From NCBI GenBank assembly GCA_047639315.1, contig JBLINQ010000006.1, forward strand, positions 1 to 64,000: a stretch of 64,000 nucleotides of DNA, read 5' to 3'. Positions 36,362-45,998 of this stretch are shown in pieces. Numbering within the stretch: the first letter of the stretch is position 1; each line of letters starts with the position of its first letter. The position numbers and the translations under genes are program-made. Under the pieces are notes generated by a model. That model searched no databases. It saw nothing but the letters and a program-made list of their open reading frames with translations, and was not told the origin of the DNA. Source of the DNA: S139-23 sp047639315. GTDB taxonomy: Bacteria; Planctomycetota; GCA-002687715; DRQF01.

Positions 36362-37441
36362 GTGATCATCATCTCCCGCTATCTCATTCGAGAAGTTTCA
36401 AAACCGATCCTGATCTTCTTCTTGGCGCTGACCTTCATCTTCGCTGCCTATTCTGCATCCGAGTTTTTGGGCAAAGCTGCACAGGGCCTGATTCGTATCG
36501 ACACCATAGCGATTCTGGTCTTTCTGAAGAGCGTCATTGCCATGGAAGTGGTCTTGCCGATTGCCACGTTCCTCACGGTCGTTGTGGTCTTGAGTCGCTT
36601 GGGTGCAACCTATGAAATCACAGCCATGGCTTTTTGTGGTTACTCGCGCCTACGCGTCCACAAAGCACTGGCTATCATCTTTGTCGTCATGGCCATCATC
36701 GTTGGCTTTCTATCGACATGGGCACGCCCTCGCGTCTATGCGGAGACCTACAGGATCCTGCAAAACGCTAAGTTAGATATTAACTTGAACGACGTCCAAG
36801 AAGGGGTTTTCTTAGCACCCGACGACGGAAAAACGGTTATCTTCTTGGAACCTCAGGGCGACGCAAATCCACGGAAGAATAAGAGAGACGTCTTCGTCTT
36901 CTTAGAACGAAGCGACGGAAAATTGGTGATGCGCGCCGACCGTATCCAGCAGGTTAACGACGCAGAAACCGGTGCCATTGAATTTGTGTTTAAGGATCTT
37001 GAAATCTGGTCGCTTGATGGCGGCGCTGATTCGATGACGGTTGCCACCGACGAGATGTCGATCCCCTTTGACAGCGGAACCAATACGAGTGAACGCAAGC
37101 GCCGGAAAGCAACGACAACGTCGGAGCTGTTCCACCGAACGAACCCCGAAGACATGGCAGAATTCCAATGGCGCCTCGTACGACCATTCTCAACCTTAGT
37201 TCTCGGCTTCTTAGCTGTCGCCTTGTCGAGTTTCGTACCGCGCCGCGATCGATTCACGCGCCTCTTGTTGGCCGTTGTGGTCTACATCATTTACTTCAAT
37301 CTTCAGGCCTTGGCCAAAACATGGGTCGAGCAAGGTATTGTCCCGGCTATTCCGGGACTATTCTGGGTCGACGGCTTGATCGCCTTAGTACTGCTGTTCT
37401 TGTTCGTGAGATCACGTATTCAACAGAGTAGGCCAGCATGA
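36362..37441 (+). CDS. lptF: LPS export permease LptF
   Basis: 359 residues. Three helices at the N-terminus (IISRYLIREVSKPILIFFLALTFIFAAYSASEFLGKAAQG) and three at the C-terminus (PFSTLVLGFLAVALSSFVPRR ... FNLQALAKTWVEQGIVPAIPGLFWVDGL) surround a periplasmic jellyroll-like domain (about 120-260). This is the LptF/G fold, and the C-terminal LAKTWVEQG stretch is LptF-like. It starts at a GTG. The last four bases overlap lptG (ATGA), so the pair is coupled. Confidence 0.9.
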   Translation: MIIISRYLIREVSKPILIFFLALTFIFAAYSASEFLGKAAQGLIRIDTIAILVFLKSVIAMEVVLPIATFLTVVVVLSRLGATYEITAMAFCGYSRLRVHKALAIIFVVMAIIVGFLSTWARPRVYAETYRILQNAKLDINLNDVQEGVFLAPDDGKTVIFLEPQGDANPRKNKRDVFVFLERSDGKLVMRADRIQQVNDAETGAIEFVFKDLEIWSLDGGADSMTVATDEMSIPFDSGTNTSERKRRKATTTSELFHRTNPEDMAEFQWRLVRPFSTLVLGFLAVALSSFVPRRDRFTRLLLAVVVYIIYFNLQALAKTWVEQGIVPAIPGLFWVDGLIALVLLFLFVRSRIQQSRPA

Positions 37442-38505
37442 GTACTCTCGACCGCTATATCGCACGTTCTTTCTATCGCGGCTTTTTCCTTGTCGCCTTA
37501 GTGTTGATGACGCTTTTTAGTTTTGCTGCATTCGTCCAGGAACTTGATGATGTTGGTAAGGGCGATTATCGAATGGTGGATGCCGCTCTTTACGTGGTCC
37601 TGACGCTTCCTCGTCGATTCTTTGAGATTGCCCCCATTTCTGGCATGTTAGGTGCGCTCTTTTCCTTGAGTTCTCTCGCCGCTGAGAGCGAACTGATAGC
37701 CATGCGCTCCATCGGCGCTTCCGTGAAGGGAATCGCTGCTTCATCTCTGAAGGCAGCCATTCCAGCATTGCTGTTGCTCCTTGTGATCGCTCAATGGCTT
37801 GGCCCTAAGTACGAGCGAGAAGCAAGGAACTTACGAGCCACAGCCATTGCCAAAGGGCAAGCTCTGGAGACCAATGATGGATTCTGGCTTCGAGAGCAGG
37901 AGCAGTTCATTCGAATCGGTTCTCTCTTGGGTGGCAGTAGACCTTCCGATCTCATCATTTTTGAATTCGACGCAAACAGCCGTCTCCATCGATATTTGAC
38001 TGCCGATGAAGCCGAGTATGCAAAGTCTGGCATGTGGATCCTCAAGAACGCTCAGGTCACGACATTCACAGATTTCGGAAGCGATCACGACAGCCACGCG
38101 GCACTTACTTGGCAATCAAACTTAGGACAGGAAGAACTGAACCGGGTTCCGTTGGCCCCAGAAACGATGGCGCCGACGGACTTAATTGCGGAGATTCGCA
38201 ACCGGCGGGCCAGGGGCCTGGCAACAGAGAATCACACCTTGGCTCTGTGGTACACGCTGTCACGTCCATTAAGCTTCTTAGCCATGCTCCTTTTTGCGGT
38301 CCCATTCGTCTTTTCGACGTTACGAGATTCAAGTCAAGGACGGCGAACAGTCCAGGGCGCCATCATTGGAATATTGGCCTATTTCATCGATCAAATCAGC
38401 GGATTTGCCGGACTTATCTTCCAAGTGCATCCCGCTCTGACTGCTCTCGGACCCTCCGTCGTGGTGGCAATATTGGCAATGATTCTGCTCATCAAGAGCG
38501 AATAA
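37438..38505 (+). CDS. lptG: LPS export permease LptG
   Basis: 355 residues of the same YjgP/YjgQ fold: LDRYIARSFYRGFFLVALVLMTLFSFAAFVQELDDVGKGDY at the start, then LPRRFFEIAPISGMLGALFSLSSLAAESELIAMRSIGAS, the LptG coupling-helix region. A periplasmic domain (about 130-260) and three C-terminal helices follow (SFLAMLLFAVPFVFSTLRDS ... ILAYFIDQISGFAGLIFQVHPALTALGPSVVVAILA). It overlaps lptF by four bases. Together they form the transmembrane part of the exporter driven by LptB. Confidence 0.92.
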   Translation: MSTLDRYIARSFYRGFFLVALVLMTLFSFAAFVQELDDVGKGDYRMVDAALYVVLTLPRRFFEIAPISGMLGALFSLSSLAAESELIAMRSIGASVKGIAASSLKAAIPALLLLLVIAQWLGPKYEREARNLRATAIAKGQALETNDGFWLREQEQFIRIGSLLGGSRPSDLIIFEFDANSRLHRYLTADEAEYAKSGMWILKNAQVTTFTDFGSDHDSHAALTWQSNLGQEELNRVPLAPETMAPTDLIAEIRNRRARGLATENHTLALWYTLSRPLSFLAMLLFAVPFVFSTLRDSSQGRRTVQGAIIGILAYFIDQISGFAGLIFQVHPALTALGPSVVVAILAMILLIKSE

Positions 38506-38818
38506 ATGTCGACAGCGATGGGGGTCTCTTGGTCATTCCAAGCTGGGATTGGCTCTCATACCCCCTTCTTTTGTCCGATTGGGGCAAATTTCTGCCAAAT
38601 TGAAACCGCACAAATTGTCGCAAACTCTTTACAGGCTGCGACCTGCGGTTGCTTGCCCTGACTTGATGGGGACACCTCGGAAGTATATCATTCAAGCCGT
38701 GGGGAGCAGTTAATAGGTCCTCCACCGACAAATCAATATAGCCATTCCGGTTAACGATTTGTGAGAATGCAGGGCATTGTCCCGTTTAATCTGTCTATCA
38801 AACAGGTACTCGTCCATC
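38506..38818. other. spacer, no gene seen
   Basis: Between lptG and the lipid-kinase gene, on the same strand. No terminator-like hairpin with a T-tract and no RNA gene was found. It may hold the promoter of the three-gene operon starting at 38819. Confidence 0.35.
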
Positions 38819-39844
38819 GTGGAACCGTCGGATCCTAAAAATCCCAGCCCGAGTACTGAGGACAGCCCAACCTTTGAGGGGCCTTTGTCCTTCGGCCTCA
38901 TCAGCGGCCCAGGTTACCACAACAAAAAAGGCGGCCTTGACCGCCTCATGAAGGTGCTCGAACAGCATCCTGAGATCTCCCACCACATTGTATCGAGTCC
39001 GCTAGAAGTAGCTAAGGCTGTCGATGAACTCCTCGCCTCCTCGACTGGTCTAATCGGTGTGAATGGTGGTGACGGAACTCTTGGTATGGTGGTTACCGAT
39101 CTCATCCGCCGAGGAGACATGGACAACATGCCTCTTCTTGCAGCCTTAGCCGGCGGGCGCACCAACATGAGTCACGGTGACCTTGGGCTCAAAGGCGAGC
39201 CCCACAAAGCCATCCGCAGGCTTATCAAGTGGGCCGCCGATCCATCAGGCGAATCAACGTTTGTCAGTCGCACGGCGCTCAAACTCAAGACGAAACCAGA
39301 TGACTCCCCTCTTTACGGATTCTTCGTTGGAGCTGCTGCCATCTATCGGGCTTCGCGTGTGATTTGGGAAAACCGTGACGCAACCAAATTGCCGGGTATG
39401 AAAACCGTATTGGGAACTGCTGTGCACGTGTCCTCGCTTCTCACACGAATACTCGTGGGTAAGAAGCCATTTGCCTCCACGACCATCGAAGTTTCAATTG
39501 ACGATGAAGTCATTGAAGAGAAAGAATTCACCGTCCTTTTTGTGACGACTCTCGATCGCATGGCACTCGGCTTCAAACCATTTTGGGGCAAATCTCTTGC
39601 GCCACTTCGCTTGACGACAATCGCTCATTCCCACCGGCATTTCCTGAGAGCAGCCTTGGCTGGGGTCCGAGGGAAGACGAACAAATATCTCACCAGAGAA
39701 CATGGCTTTGAGAGCCATACCGGGTGGAAAATTACCCTTGGTATCAATGAGCCAGTGACGCTTGATGGTGAAGTGATCACGCCCCAAGACGATTCTCGTA
39801 TCGTCATAGAAGCTGGCCCCAAACTAACCTTCGTTCAGGTCTGA
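38819..39844 (+). CDS. diacylglycerol-kinase-like lipid kinase
   Basis: 341 residues from a GTG at 38819, with AGGT upstream (a longer TTG-started frame from 38777 is less likely). The DAGK catalytic block reads GLIGVNGGDGTLGMVV at about residue 76-91, preceded by SFGLISGPGYHNKKGG (the nucleotide-binding start). The C-terminal half is the all-beta domain typical of YegS/DgkB-like enzymes. It would phosphorylate a lipid such as diacylglycerol or sphingosine-like alcohol at the inner membrane. The next gene follows after only three bases, so the product may pass its phospholipid to the neighbouring enzymes. Confidence 0.75.
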   Translation: MEPSDPKNPSPSTEDSPTFEGPLSFGLISGPGYHNKKGGLDRLMKVLEQHPEISHHIVSSPLEVAKAVDELLASSTGLIGVNGGDGTLGMVVTDLIRRGDMDNMPLLAALAGGRTNMSHGDLGLKGEPHKAIRRLIKWAADPSGESTFVSRTALKLKTKPDDSPLYGFFVGAAAIYRASRVIWENRDATKLPGMKTVLGTAVHVSSLLTRILVGKKPFASTTIEVSIDDEVIEEKEFTVLFVTTLDRMALGFKPFWGKSLAPLRLTTIAHSHRHFLRAALAGVRGKTNKYLTREHGFESHTGWKITLGINEPVTLDGEVITPQDDSRIVIEAGPKLTFVQV

Positions 39845-39847
39845 CCC

Positions 39848-40837
39848 TTGGCAACTGAGCAAAATCCAGTCGCCAGGTATTTAGACATCATCCATAATCC
39901 TGATGGTAGCACTGCGACCGAAGCCTTGGGTGCGGAGATCCACGAACGCTTTGGCGACGCCTTATCCGGCATCATCTTCTACGGGTCGGTACTCCATGGA
40001 CTGGCTGAGAAAGACGACGCTCTTCATGACATGCTCGTGGTGGTTACAGACTACACGAGTGCTTTTCCCAAGTGGAGCCAGCGTCTAGCCAATTGGATCT
40101 TGCCACCCAATGTCTTCTATCTCGAGACTGAGCACGAAGGTCGCGAGTATCGATGTAAATATGCTGTAGTTTCGATTCGCGATTTTGACCGATACACCAA
40201 GATGCGTTGCCGGCAGGTCTATTTCTGGGGCCGCTACTGCCAGCCAACCTCCGTGACATATTCCAAGGATGGTGAAACCCAAAGAGAACTGACACGCATT
40301 CGAGCACAAGCTGTCACCACCTTCGCCCGCAGGACGATGGCTCTAAGAAATCCAGCATTCACAGTCTCCGAATTCTGGGTCGGCGGCCTCTCAGCGTGCT
40401 ACGGCTGTGAATTGAGACCAGAAGATACTGATCGCGCTGAGCGCATTGTTGGTCAATCAAAAGAGTACTACCGAACCATGGCGCTCTTGGCACTTTCCAT
40501 CATTGGCGCGCCGGTAATTGATGCGCGTGAAGAAGATGCTGTGTTTCACAATCCGTCGAAGGGTTTGATCAAACAAATCGCAAGGTGGGGATGGAAGAGA
40601 AGGAAATTCGAGGGCAAAATCCTCAATCTTCTACGTCTCATGAAGGCCGTCTTCACATTTGACGGAGGTGTCGACTACGCCCTATGGAAAATTGGGCGCC
40701 ATTCAGGCATCGAAGTTCAGGTAAGCGATCGGGTACGCAAGCATCCACTCCTCTTCGGTTGGCCAACATTCTGGCGACTTTGGCGTCAAGGCGTCTTCTC
40801 GAAACAAGACAGAAAAGAGCCCACGCCCCATGAGTGA
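39848..40837 (+). CDS. nucleotidyltransferase-like protein, possibly Tam41-related
   Basis: 329 residues starting at a TTG three bases past the kinase stop, with AGGT upstream. Near the start, SGIIFYGSVLHGLAEKDDALHDMLVVV has the GS and D-x-D-like spacing of a nucleotidyltransferase fold. It is followed by NWILPPNVFYLE, YRCKYAVVSIRDFDRYT and VYFWGRYCQP. This order resembles mitochondrial Tam41, the CDP-diacylglycerol synthase, though identity is low by eye. The middle and C-terminal parts are helical and basic. Lying between a lipid kinase and an NTP transferase, a CDP-lipid synthase role is plausible but is inference. Confidence 0.5.
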   Translation: MATEQNPVARYLDIIHNPDGSTATEALGAEIHERFGDALSGIIFYGSVLHGLAEKDDALHDMLVVVTDYTSAFPKWSQRLANWILPPNVFYLETEHEGREYRCKYAVVSIRDFDRYTKMRCRQVYFWGRYCQPTSVTYSKDGETQRELTRIRAQAVTTFARRTMALRNPAFTVSEFWVGGLSACYGCELRPEDTDRAERIVGQSKEYYRTMALLALSIIGAPVIDAREEDAVFHNPSKGLIKQIARWGWKRRKFEGKILNLLRLMKAVFTFDGGVDYALWKIGRHSGIEVQVSDRVRKHPLLFGWPTFWRLWRQGVFSKQDRKEPTPHE

Positions 40838-41627
40838 CTCGAGCAAGTTCACGGCGATCGTTCTCGCTGGCGATCGGGGACCCGACGATCCTGTCGCCAA
40901 ATCTCAAGGGGCATCATGCAAGGCGCTCTCCAAGGTTGGAGGCCGTGAACTACTGCTGCGCGTCCTTGATGTCTTATTAGCCTCACCAAACATCAAGCGG
41001 ACTTGCATCGTTGGCCCCGCGGTTGAGCACATTGACAGTTGTCCAGAATTAGAACGCCTCCTGACCAACAAGAGTGTTCTATGGATTCCCCCAAGTCGAA
41101 CACCCTGCACAAGTGCGCAAGCTGCATTGGAATCCGTCGGCGACTCCCACCCATTGCTAATCACCACTGCCGACCATGGTTTCTTGGATCAAAAAGTTCT
41201 CCAGGACTTCCTCAATGCTGCTGAATCGCATGATGCCGACACTGTCACTGGGCTGGTTCGCTATGACCAAGTCATGAGTGAGTTTCCTCAAGGCAAGCGG
41301 ACAGCCTTACGCTTCAAAGGCAACAGTTACTGTGGGTGCAACCTCTTCGCCATTCGAACCTCGGACGGATCCAAAGCTGTCAGTTATTGGCGCCAAGTTG
41401 AGACCCTTCGAAAGACACCCTGGCGCATTGCCAGTGTCGTCGGCATACCAACACTGCTGTCATTCGTCTTGGGCCGACTTACCGCCGACGCAGCGATGCT
41501 CGCACTCTCGAAAAAGATGGGTGCCAAAGTTGGTTATGTGGAAGTGCCTCACGCCAGGGCCGCCATCGACATTGACACCCCCGCAGATTGCGAACTTGTA
41601 GAAAACGTCTTGAGCGAACGAAGTTGA
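40830..41627 (+). CDS. MobA-like NTP transferase
   Basis: 265 residues. The N-terminus TAIVLAGDRGPDDPVAKSQGASCKALSKVGGRELLLRVLDVLL is the G-rich nucleotide-binding start of GT-A-fold NTP transferases, here with an extra insertion. LLITTADHGFLD carries the metal-binding Asp. A TGLVRYDQ stretch and the late IDIDTPADCELVE are also typical of the family. It overlaps the preceding gene by eight bases (ATGAGTGA). It probably activates a phosphorylated head group (for example to a CDP form) for the lipid made by its operon partners; the actual substrate is unknown. Confidence 0.75.
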   Translation: MSDSSKFTAIVLAGDRGPDDPVAKSQGASCKALSKVGGRELLLRVLDVLLASPNIKRTCIVGPAVEHIDSCPELERLLTNKSVLWIPPSRTPCTSAQAALESVGDSHPLLITTADHGFLDQKVLQDFLNAAESHDADTVTGLVRYDQVMSEFPQGKRTALRFKGNSYCGCNLFAIRTSDGSKAVSYWRQVETLRKTPWRIASVVGIPTLLSFVLGRLTADAAMLALSKKMGAKVGYVEVPHARAAIDIDTPADCELVENVLSERS

Positions 41628-41648
41628 TTTCGAAGTTGCCGGCACCGT

Positions 41649-42338
41649 TCAGCGAACGAAAAACAGCGTATCTTCTTTGTCAATATCAACGAGGTCATTC
41701 CGCCACTTGACGACTTCAATGGAAACCTCACCAAACACCGAACCTAGCAGCGCTTCGAATTCTTCACATGGGTAGGTCGACCAAATGCCCATCACACCAC
41801 CGGGCTTGAGGTGCTTCCGAACGGTTTGCAAGCCATCTTCTGTATAAAACGCGGCGTTCGCTGGGCTCAACATTTCATCTGGTGAATGATCGACGTCAAT
41901 GAGAATCAAATCGACCTCACCGCCATCGACAGGCGAGCGCATCAGCCTTTGATAGACATCATCTTCGATGACCATCGCTCTGCCTGGTGTCTTTAGCTGC
42001 TCACCATTGGGAATCCAATCGTGATCAAGCCAAGCGATCACTTCTGGCAGAAACTCAATAACCTGCAGATCCTGGACCCGCGAATCTCGCAGGGCCTCGA
42101 TCGCCGTAAACCCCAACCCAAGCCCACCGACCATGACAGAAAGTGGTTCTTCTCCCTGGTGCATCACCAGCGCAGAAGAGGCCAAGCGACATTCAGATTC
42201 GGTGTGATAACTACTCATGAGAAAAGAGTGATCGAGTGTCACTTCGGTCACAATCACACCGGGGCGAGAAAGTAACTCTCTCCGCCTCAGCATAAGTAAA
42301 CCCAACTTGGTCTCTTGGTAATCCAGGATTTCAATCAT
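41649..42338 (-). CDS. spermidine-synthase-like methyltransferase-fold protein
   Basis: 229 residues. VGGLGLGFTAIEALRDSRVQDLQVIEFLPEVIAWL (about 70-104) is the nucleotide-binding turn and acidic strand of spermine/spermidine-synthase-like folds. VDLILIDVDHSPDEML is the later acidic block. It lacks the N-terminal beta-hairpin length of true spermidine synthases, so the substrate may differ. It is convergent with the lipid operon, 21 bases apart. Confidence 0.7.
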   Translation of the reverse strand: MIEILDYQETKLGLLMLRRRELLSRPGVIVTEVTLDHSFLMSSYHTESECRLASSALVMHQGEEPLSVMVGGLGLGFTAIEALRDSRVQDLQVIEFLPEVIAWLDHDWIPNGEQLKTPGRAMVIEDDVYQRLMRSPVDGGEVDLILIDVDHSPDEMLSPANAAFYTEDGLQTVRKHLKPGGVMGIWSTYPCEEFEALLGSVFGEVSIEVVKWRNDLVDIDKEDTLFFVR

Positions 42339-42556
42339 GTTATCGCCGCGGGATTCTTGAAGTCATTGTTTGTGAGTATGAGCTGGTCGCGCAAACAACC
42401 ACAATCGCAAGGTGCGTCATAGTACAGCAATCTCGACATCTTGCACAAGACGGCCTCGCAAACTCAAAGCACATACACTGAGAGATGCAATGGTGTAGTA
42501 GCACTCCGCATGAATCAAACGAAGAGCGAGCGCCTAGGGGGATGCATATCTCTTAT

Positions 42557-43495
42557 CTACAGATTTGGACAAGGCCGTTTGACAATCGTCGCCAAGTCCT
42601 TGGGAGCGCTTGGAACTAACTTCCGAAATACCGTTGGCTCGATTTATAGAATCGCACGATAACGGGCATCACGTGTTGCGCCAGTAAATGGTCGTTGCCC
42701 TGCGACCACTTCATAGAGCATCACCCCCATGGCCCAAGCGTCGACGCGATGATCCGCTTCCTTGGTTTCTCCCTGAATCTGTTCGGGCGCGATGTAAAAG
42801 GAAGTTTCCAGAACATCACCGGACTGAGTCAAAGCTGGGCCGTCATTGTCCTGCAGAGCGGTCGTTAGGCCAAAGTATAGAACAACCGGTTCACCATCAT
42901 CGGTCACTATGATGTTTTCTGGTTTGAGATCGCGATGGACGACACCAGCATCGTGAGCGACCAGTAGGACGCGGCCAACTTATTCAATCATCTGGAGCCT
43001 AGCGCCGAGCTGCGCATCGGTATGAGCCATGCTCTTAGTGACAATCGAACTTGAGAGTCGCGACATCGACTCTTCATCACGCAGCATCTCATCAAGGCCT
43101 TGACCCATCAACAAAGCGCATCGCGATCCAATGGCCCCCTCTGATTGCCCGACACGGAGAACACCGCATAGATTCGAATGATCAAGGCGAGATGCCAATT
43201 CAGCCTCTCTTTTGAAGCGCGCAAGATGAGCTGAATGATTGCCGAAGGCAGGTGGCAAGACCTTAAGCGCGACTTGCCACTTCAACTCTGGATCTGCGGC
43301 AAGGTCGACGACTCCCATGCCGCCACCCCCTATCACTACACGATAAGGGCCGAGTCGAAAGTCTTTGTCAAGATCAACTGCGCCCTGACTTAGCGTTAAG
43401 CCAACTGTCTCGGCGTTCGGGTCGGATGCAGTAGATAACAGGTGTTGGGTTTCGTCGTTCCCACTGACCCCACCGGAAGAGCCTGGCGCGTCCAT
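42557..43495 (-). pseudogene. Ser/Thr protein kinase pseudogene with three in-frame stops
   Basis: One minus-strand frame runs from 43495 to 42557 with stops at 42980-42982 (TAA), 42644-42646 (TAA) and 42557-42559 (TAG). Kinase motifs keep their order across the stops: glycine loop IGGGGMGVV, VALKVL with the ATP Lys, HRDLKPEN in the stretch after the first stop, then YFGL where DFG should be. SFYIAPEQIQG, DAWAMGVMLYEVVAGQRPF and, past the second stop, FRKLVPSAPKDLATIV follow. The DFG Asp is replaced by Tyr. The first stop replaces a Gln-like codon in IEQVGR. It is a planctomycete-style kinase that has died by point changes; the C-terminal half is gone. Confidence 0.9.
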
Positions 43496-43788
43496 AGCTA
43501 ATTCCGTTGGCCATTTTGCTTGGTGGAAAATAGCAAGCGGCTACAAAACGACCGAATCACCAGAATTGGTACCAAGAAAATTGAAAGGAAGACCTCGATA
43601 ACACTTGCAGTTGAACCGGCGAAGAATGGCAAGCACCACTTTGGCGTTTCACATGCGCACATAAGTTGAGATTCTGCAAAGACCGAAGTCTGTGCGTCGA
43701 AAGAAGCGGCATCGAGACTCGCATGCACATTCGCTCTTCCCTCTGGGATAAGCCAATGTGCAAAACGCTCGATAAAGATGCGTTAGCT
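43496..43788. other. spacer, no gene seen
   Basis: Upstream of the dead kinase. A hydrophobic minus-strand frame (43498-43728) is not supported by a ribosome site or family. Nothing else is recognised. Confidence 0.35.
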
Positions 43789-44739
43789 CTATTGCCCTGT
43801 CGTATGATCTTCAGCGGATACGGCAGGAGCTTCTATGGACTCGTAACCAAAGAATGGTGACAGTGTCCCATTGATCAACTTCTCAATCGCCGCTTCTTCA
43901 TTTTCATCGAAGTAATCACGAAAGCCACCGACCTTACCACGACGGACCTTGAAGGAATGAGGATTATTCCTGTCCTTCGGAACCATGCGACTCCCCGACA
44001 ACCAGAAAGTCCGCTTCTCTTCCATCTTCTTCATATTGTCGAATGAAGAATAAGCCACGGCTTGTTCGATTTCCGCATCGGTCCCAGGAGTTCCGATGAA
44101 ATCGAGGACGCGCCGAAGAGTTTGAGCGGGCTCGGATTTCATGTCTTCATATTTAATCAGTAGAAAATCACCGATGGACGACGACTCATTGGCCCACAGA
44201 TTCATGAAGTCAATAATTTTCGGCAGACCGGCTTTCTCACCCACAACGAAATCGTGGATCGAAAGTTGGTCATCCTTGGATGGATAGTCGTTGATCAACA
44301 TCTTGCGATTACGCATGCGATGTTGCCACTGAAAGAACTGAGAAACAGCCACGTCGCCAGGATGCCGTGCCAAGAAAATCACTTTCTTGCCATAGTAATC
44401 CGACTTGGAATCGCTGTTGCCCGTTGCGTCCTTGAGATAGTTGTCGTGAGTAAAAAAGAGCTTCGGGATCTCAGGGTTCTTGCGATGTAAGTTGTCGAAG
44501 ACAACCATTTGAGATTCACTCAAACCATGCTTCGCTTGGTAAAAGCCACTGATCATGACCCGCAACCACGTGCGCCCACTCTTGCCAAAAGACACGATGG
44601 AGCAATCTGCGTCCGCTAGCTTATTGGCTTCATCTTTGCCACGGAGACGACGTTCCAAGGCAACTTGATCTTCTTGCGAACGGAAGAAATTCGCCGAGAC
44701 AATCAACTGGCGTTTCAATTTGGTCAAAAACGCGTTCAT
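43789..44739 (-). CDS. sulfotransferase domain protein
   Basis: 316 residues. The PAPS-binding 5'-loop is FGKSGRTWLRVM near residue 48-59, and the 3'-phosphate loop is RHPGDVAVSQFF near 120-131. LLIKYEDMKSEPAQTLRRVLDFIG and a C-terminal KVRRGKVGGFRDYF (the conserved R-K-G-x-x-G-x-W-like end) complete the fold. It would transfer sulfate from PAPS to a hydroxyl or amine of a glycan, lipid or small molecule. GAGG precedes the ATG. It sits beside a glycosyltransferase-like gene on the same strand, suggesting modification of a surface glycan. Confidence 0.88.
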   Translation of the reverse strand: MNAFLTKLKRQLIVSANFFRSQEDQVALERRLRGKDEANKLADADCSIVSFGKSGRTWLRVMISGFYQAKHGLSESQMVVFDNLHRKNPEIPKLFFTHDNYLKDATGNSDSKSDYYGKKVIFLARHPGDVAVSQFFQWQHRMRNRKMLINDYPSKDDQLSIHDFVVGEKAGLPKIIDFMNLWANESSSIGDFLLIKYEDMKSEPAQTLRRVLDFIGTPGTDAEIEQAVAYSSFDNMKKMEEKRTFWLSGSRMVPKDRNNPHSFKVRRGKVGGFRDYFDENEEAAIEKLINGTLSPFFGYESIEAPAVSAEDHTTGQ

Positions 44740-44781
44740 TCCAACACCCTCGATCCACTCACTTGGCCAATTCTGGCTGAT

Positions 44782-45897
44782 TTACTGCGCCGCGAGGCTC
44801 CGAATCCGTTCGGCGACCACGGCCACTTCGCTGGCAATCATAGCACTGTCTTCAGGAAATCCACGCCCCAGAGGGGTGGCAGCGCCACATTGATACAATT
44901 GTCGATGAATTGCGGTCAAATCCCGTGGGAATCCAACCCAGCCGAATCGTTGCAACATGTTGCCCACAAACCGCAAAGGCGCCCCTTCTCGATACAGGAG
45001 TTTCGCGGCGGCTTGGCCCAAATGATTCAGTACACCAGCTTTGAGAGGTAATTCATGGATGGCCAGAGGTTTTCCCAAACTGGCAACTTCCACCATCATC
45101 GAGACACTGTCACCCGTCACGATAAATCGATCACCCCAGGCCAAAAGACCCATATAGGGGTTCTCTGCCTGGGCAGGATCGAAGACATGGAGTTCAGCCT
45201 TTTCTCCGACAGCAGCGGAAATTGCGGCAACCACTTTCGCGGGAGTTCGACGGCTGGTCGAAATAAAGAGGCTCCCCCTACTCTTTTCACTGAGCTCAAG
45301 CGCTTGTCGAGCCAATTCCTCAGTTGAAGATGTGGTCATCTCAAAGGGTTTAGTAGGTCCGCCGACCAAAAGAGCAGTGATCGGATGCGGCATCGACCCG
45401 AAGCGTTCCTGCCACTCTTTTTTTCCCGCTGCCAAGCGCCCCTGGTTCACCCTCATGAGAGGCAGTTTAATCGGCAGAATATGATCGGCTTTGGGGAGTT
45501 GATATTGGCTAGGCACAATGATCAGTGCGTAGTCCCCGAGGTCTTTCTTGGGTCGCCCAAACAAGACAATCCTGGTCTTGCCGCCAGACTGCTGTCTAAT
45601 CCACTGAGCGACCATATCCGGCCGCCTCCCGACTGTGATCAGGATATCAGGCCACGGCTCACACAGGTCATCTGACCGCTCTATATCGACGTGATAGAGG
45701 GCCGGGCGAAAATCGGGCTTGCCTAATCGATATTCTTCGAGAAATACCAAACGTCTCACTTCATGGTCCCAATGAAGGTGGTCCATGACCTGGGCGACTT
45801 GAGCATTATCGCCGAGCTTGTCTCCAAGCAGGAGCCAAACAAGAGGCTGTTTCGTCGGGTTGTGGACCTCAGACTTCTTCAAGAAGGCTCCCCTCAC
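44782..45897 (-). CDS. ELM1-like putative glycosyltransferase
   Basis: 371 residues. WLLLGDKLGDNAQVAQVM at the N-terminus, GRRPDMVAQWIRQQ, IVLFGRPKKDLGDYALIIVPSQYQLP, TALLVGGPTKPFEM and GDRFIVTGDSVSMMVEVASLGKPLAIHELP match the mitochondrial-fission ELM1 family. Bacterial members are GT-B-fold proteins treated as glycosyltransferases. It starts at a GTG with GAGG upstream. Its stop is 43 bases before the sulfotransferase start, so they are probably co-transcribed. Confidence 0.75.
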   Translation of the reverse strand: MRGAFLKKSEVHNPTKQPLVWLLLGDKLGDNAQVAQVMDHLHWDHEVRRLVFLEEYRLGKPDFRPALYHVDIERSDDLCEPWPDILITVGRRPDMVAQWIRQQSGGKTRIVLFGRPKKDLGDYALIIVPSQYQLPKADHILPIKLPLMRVNQGRLAAGKKEWQERFGSMPHPITALLVGGPTKPFEMTTSSTEELARQALELSEKSRGSLFISTSRRTPAKVVAAISAAVGEKAELHVFDPAQAENPYMGLLAWGDRFIVTGDSVSMMVEVASLGKPLAIHELPLKAGVLNHLGQAAAKLLYREGAPLRFVGNMLQRFGWVGFPRDLTAIHRQLYQCGAATPLGRGFPEDSAMIASEVAVVAERIRSLAAQ

Positions 45898-45998
45898 GGT
45901 CTTCGTGCCTCAGTCGTACCGGCATTGACCATGCTATGGAGATGATTCTATGAATGTGTGGCCCAAGACAACAGTGTCTGAATGCGCCTGGGGATGGC

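Noticed and set aside
43498..43728. 76-codon hydrophobic minus-strand frame beside the dead kinase
   Set aside because: It lacks a ribosome site and family, and is likely chance open sequence.
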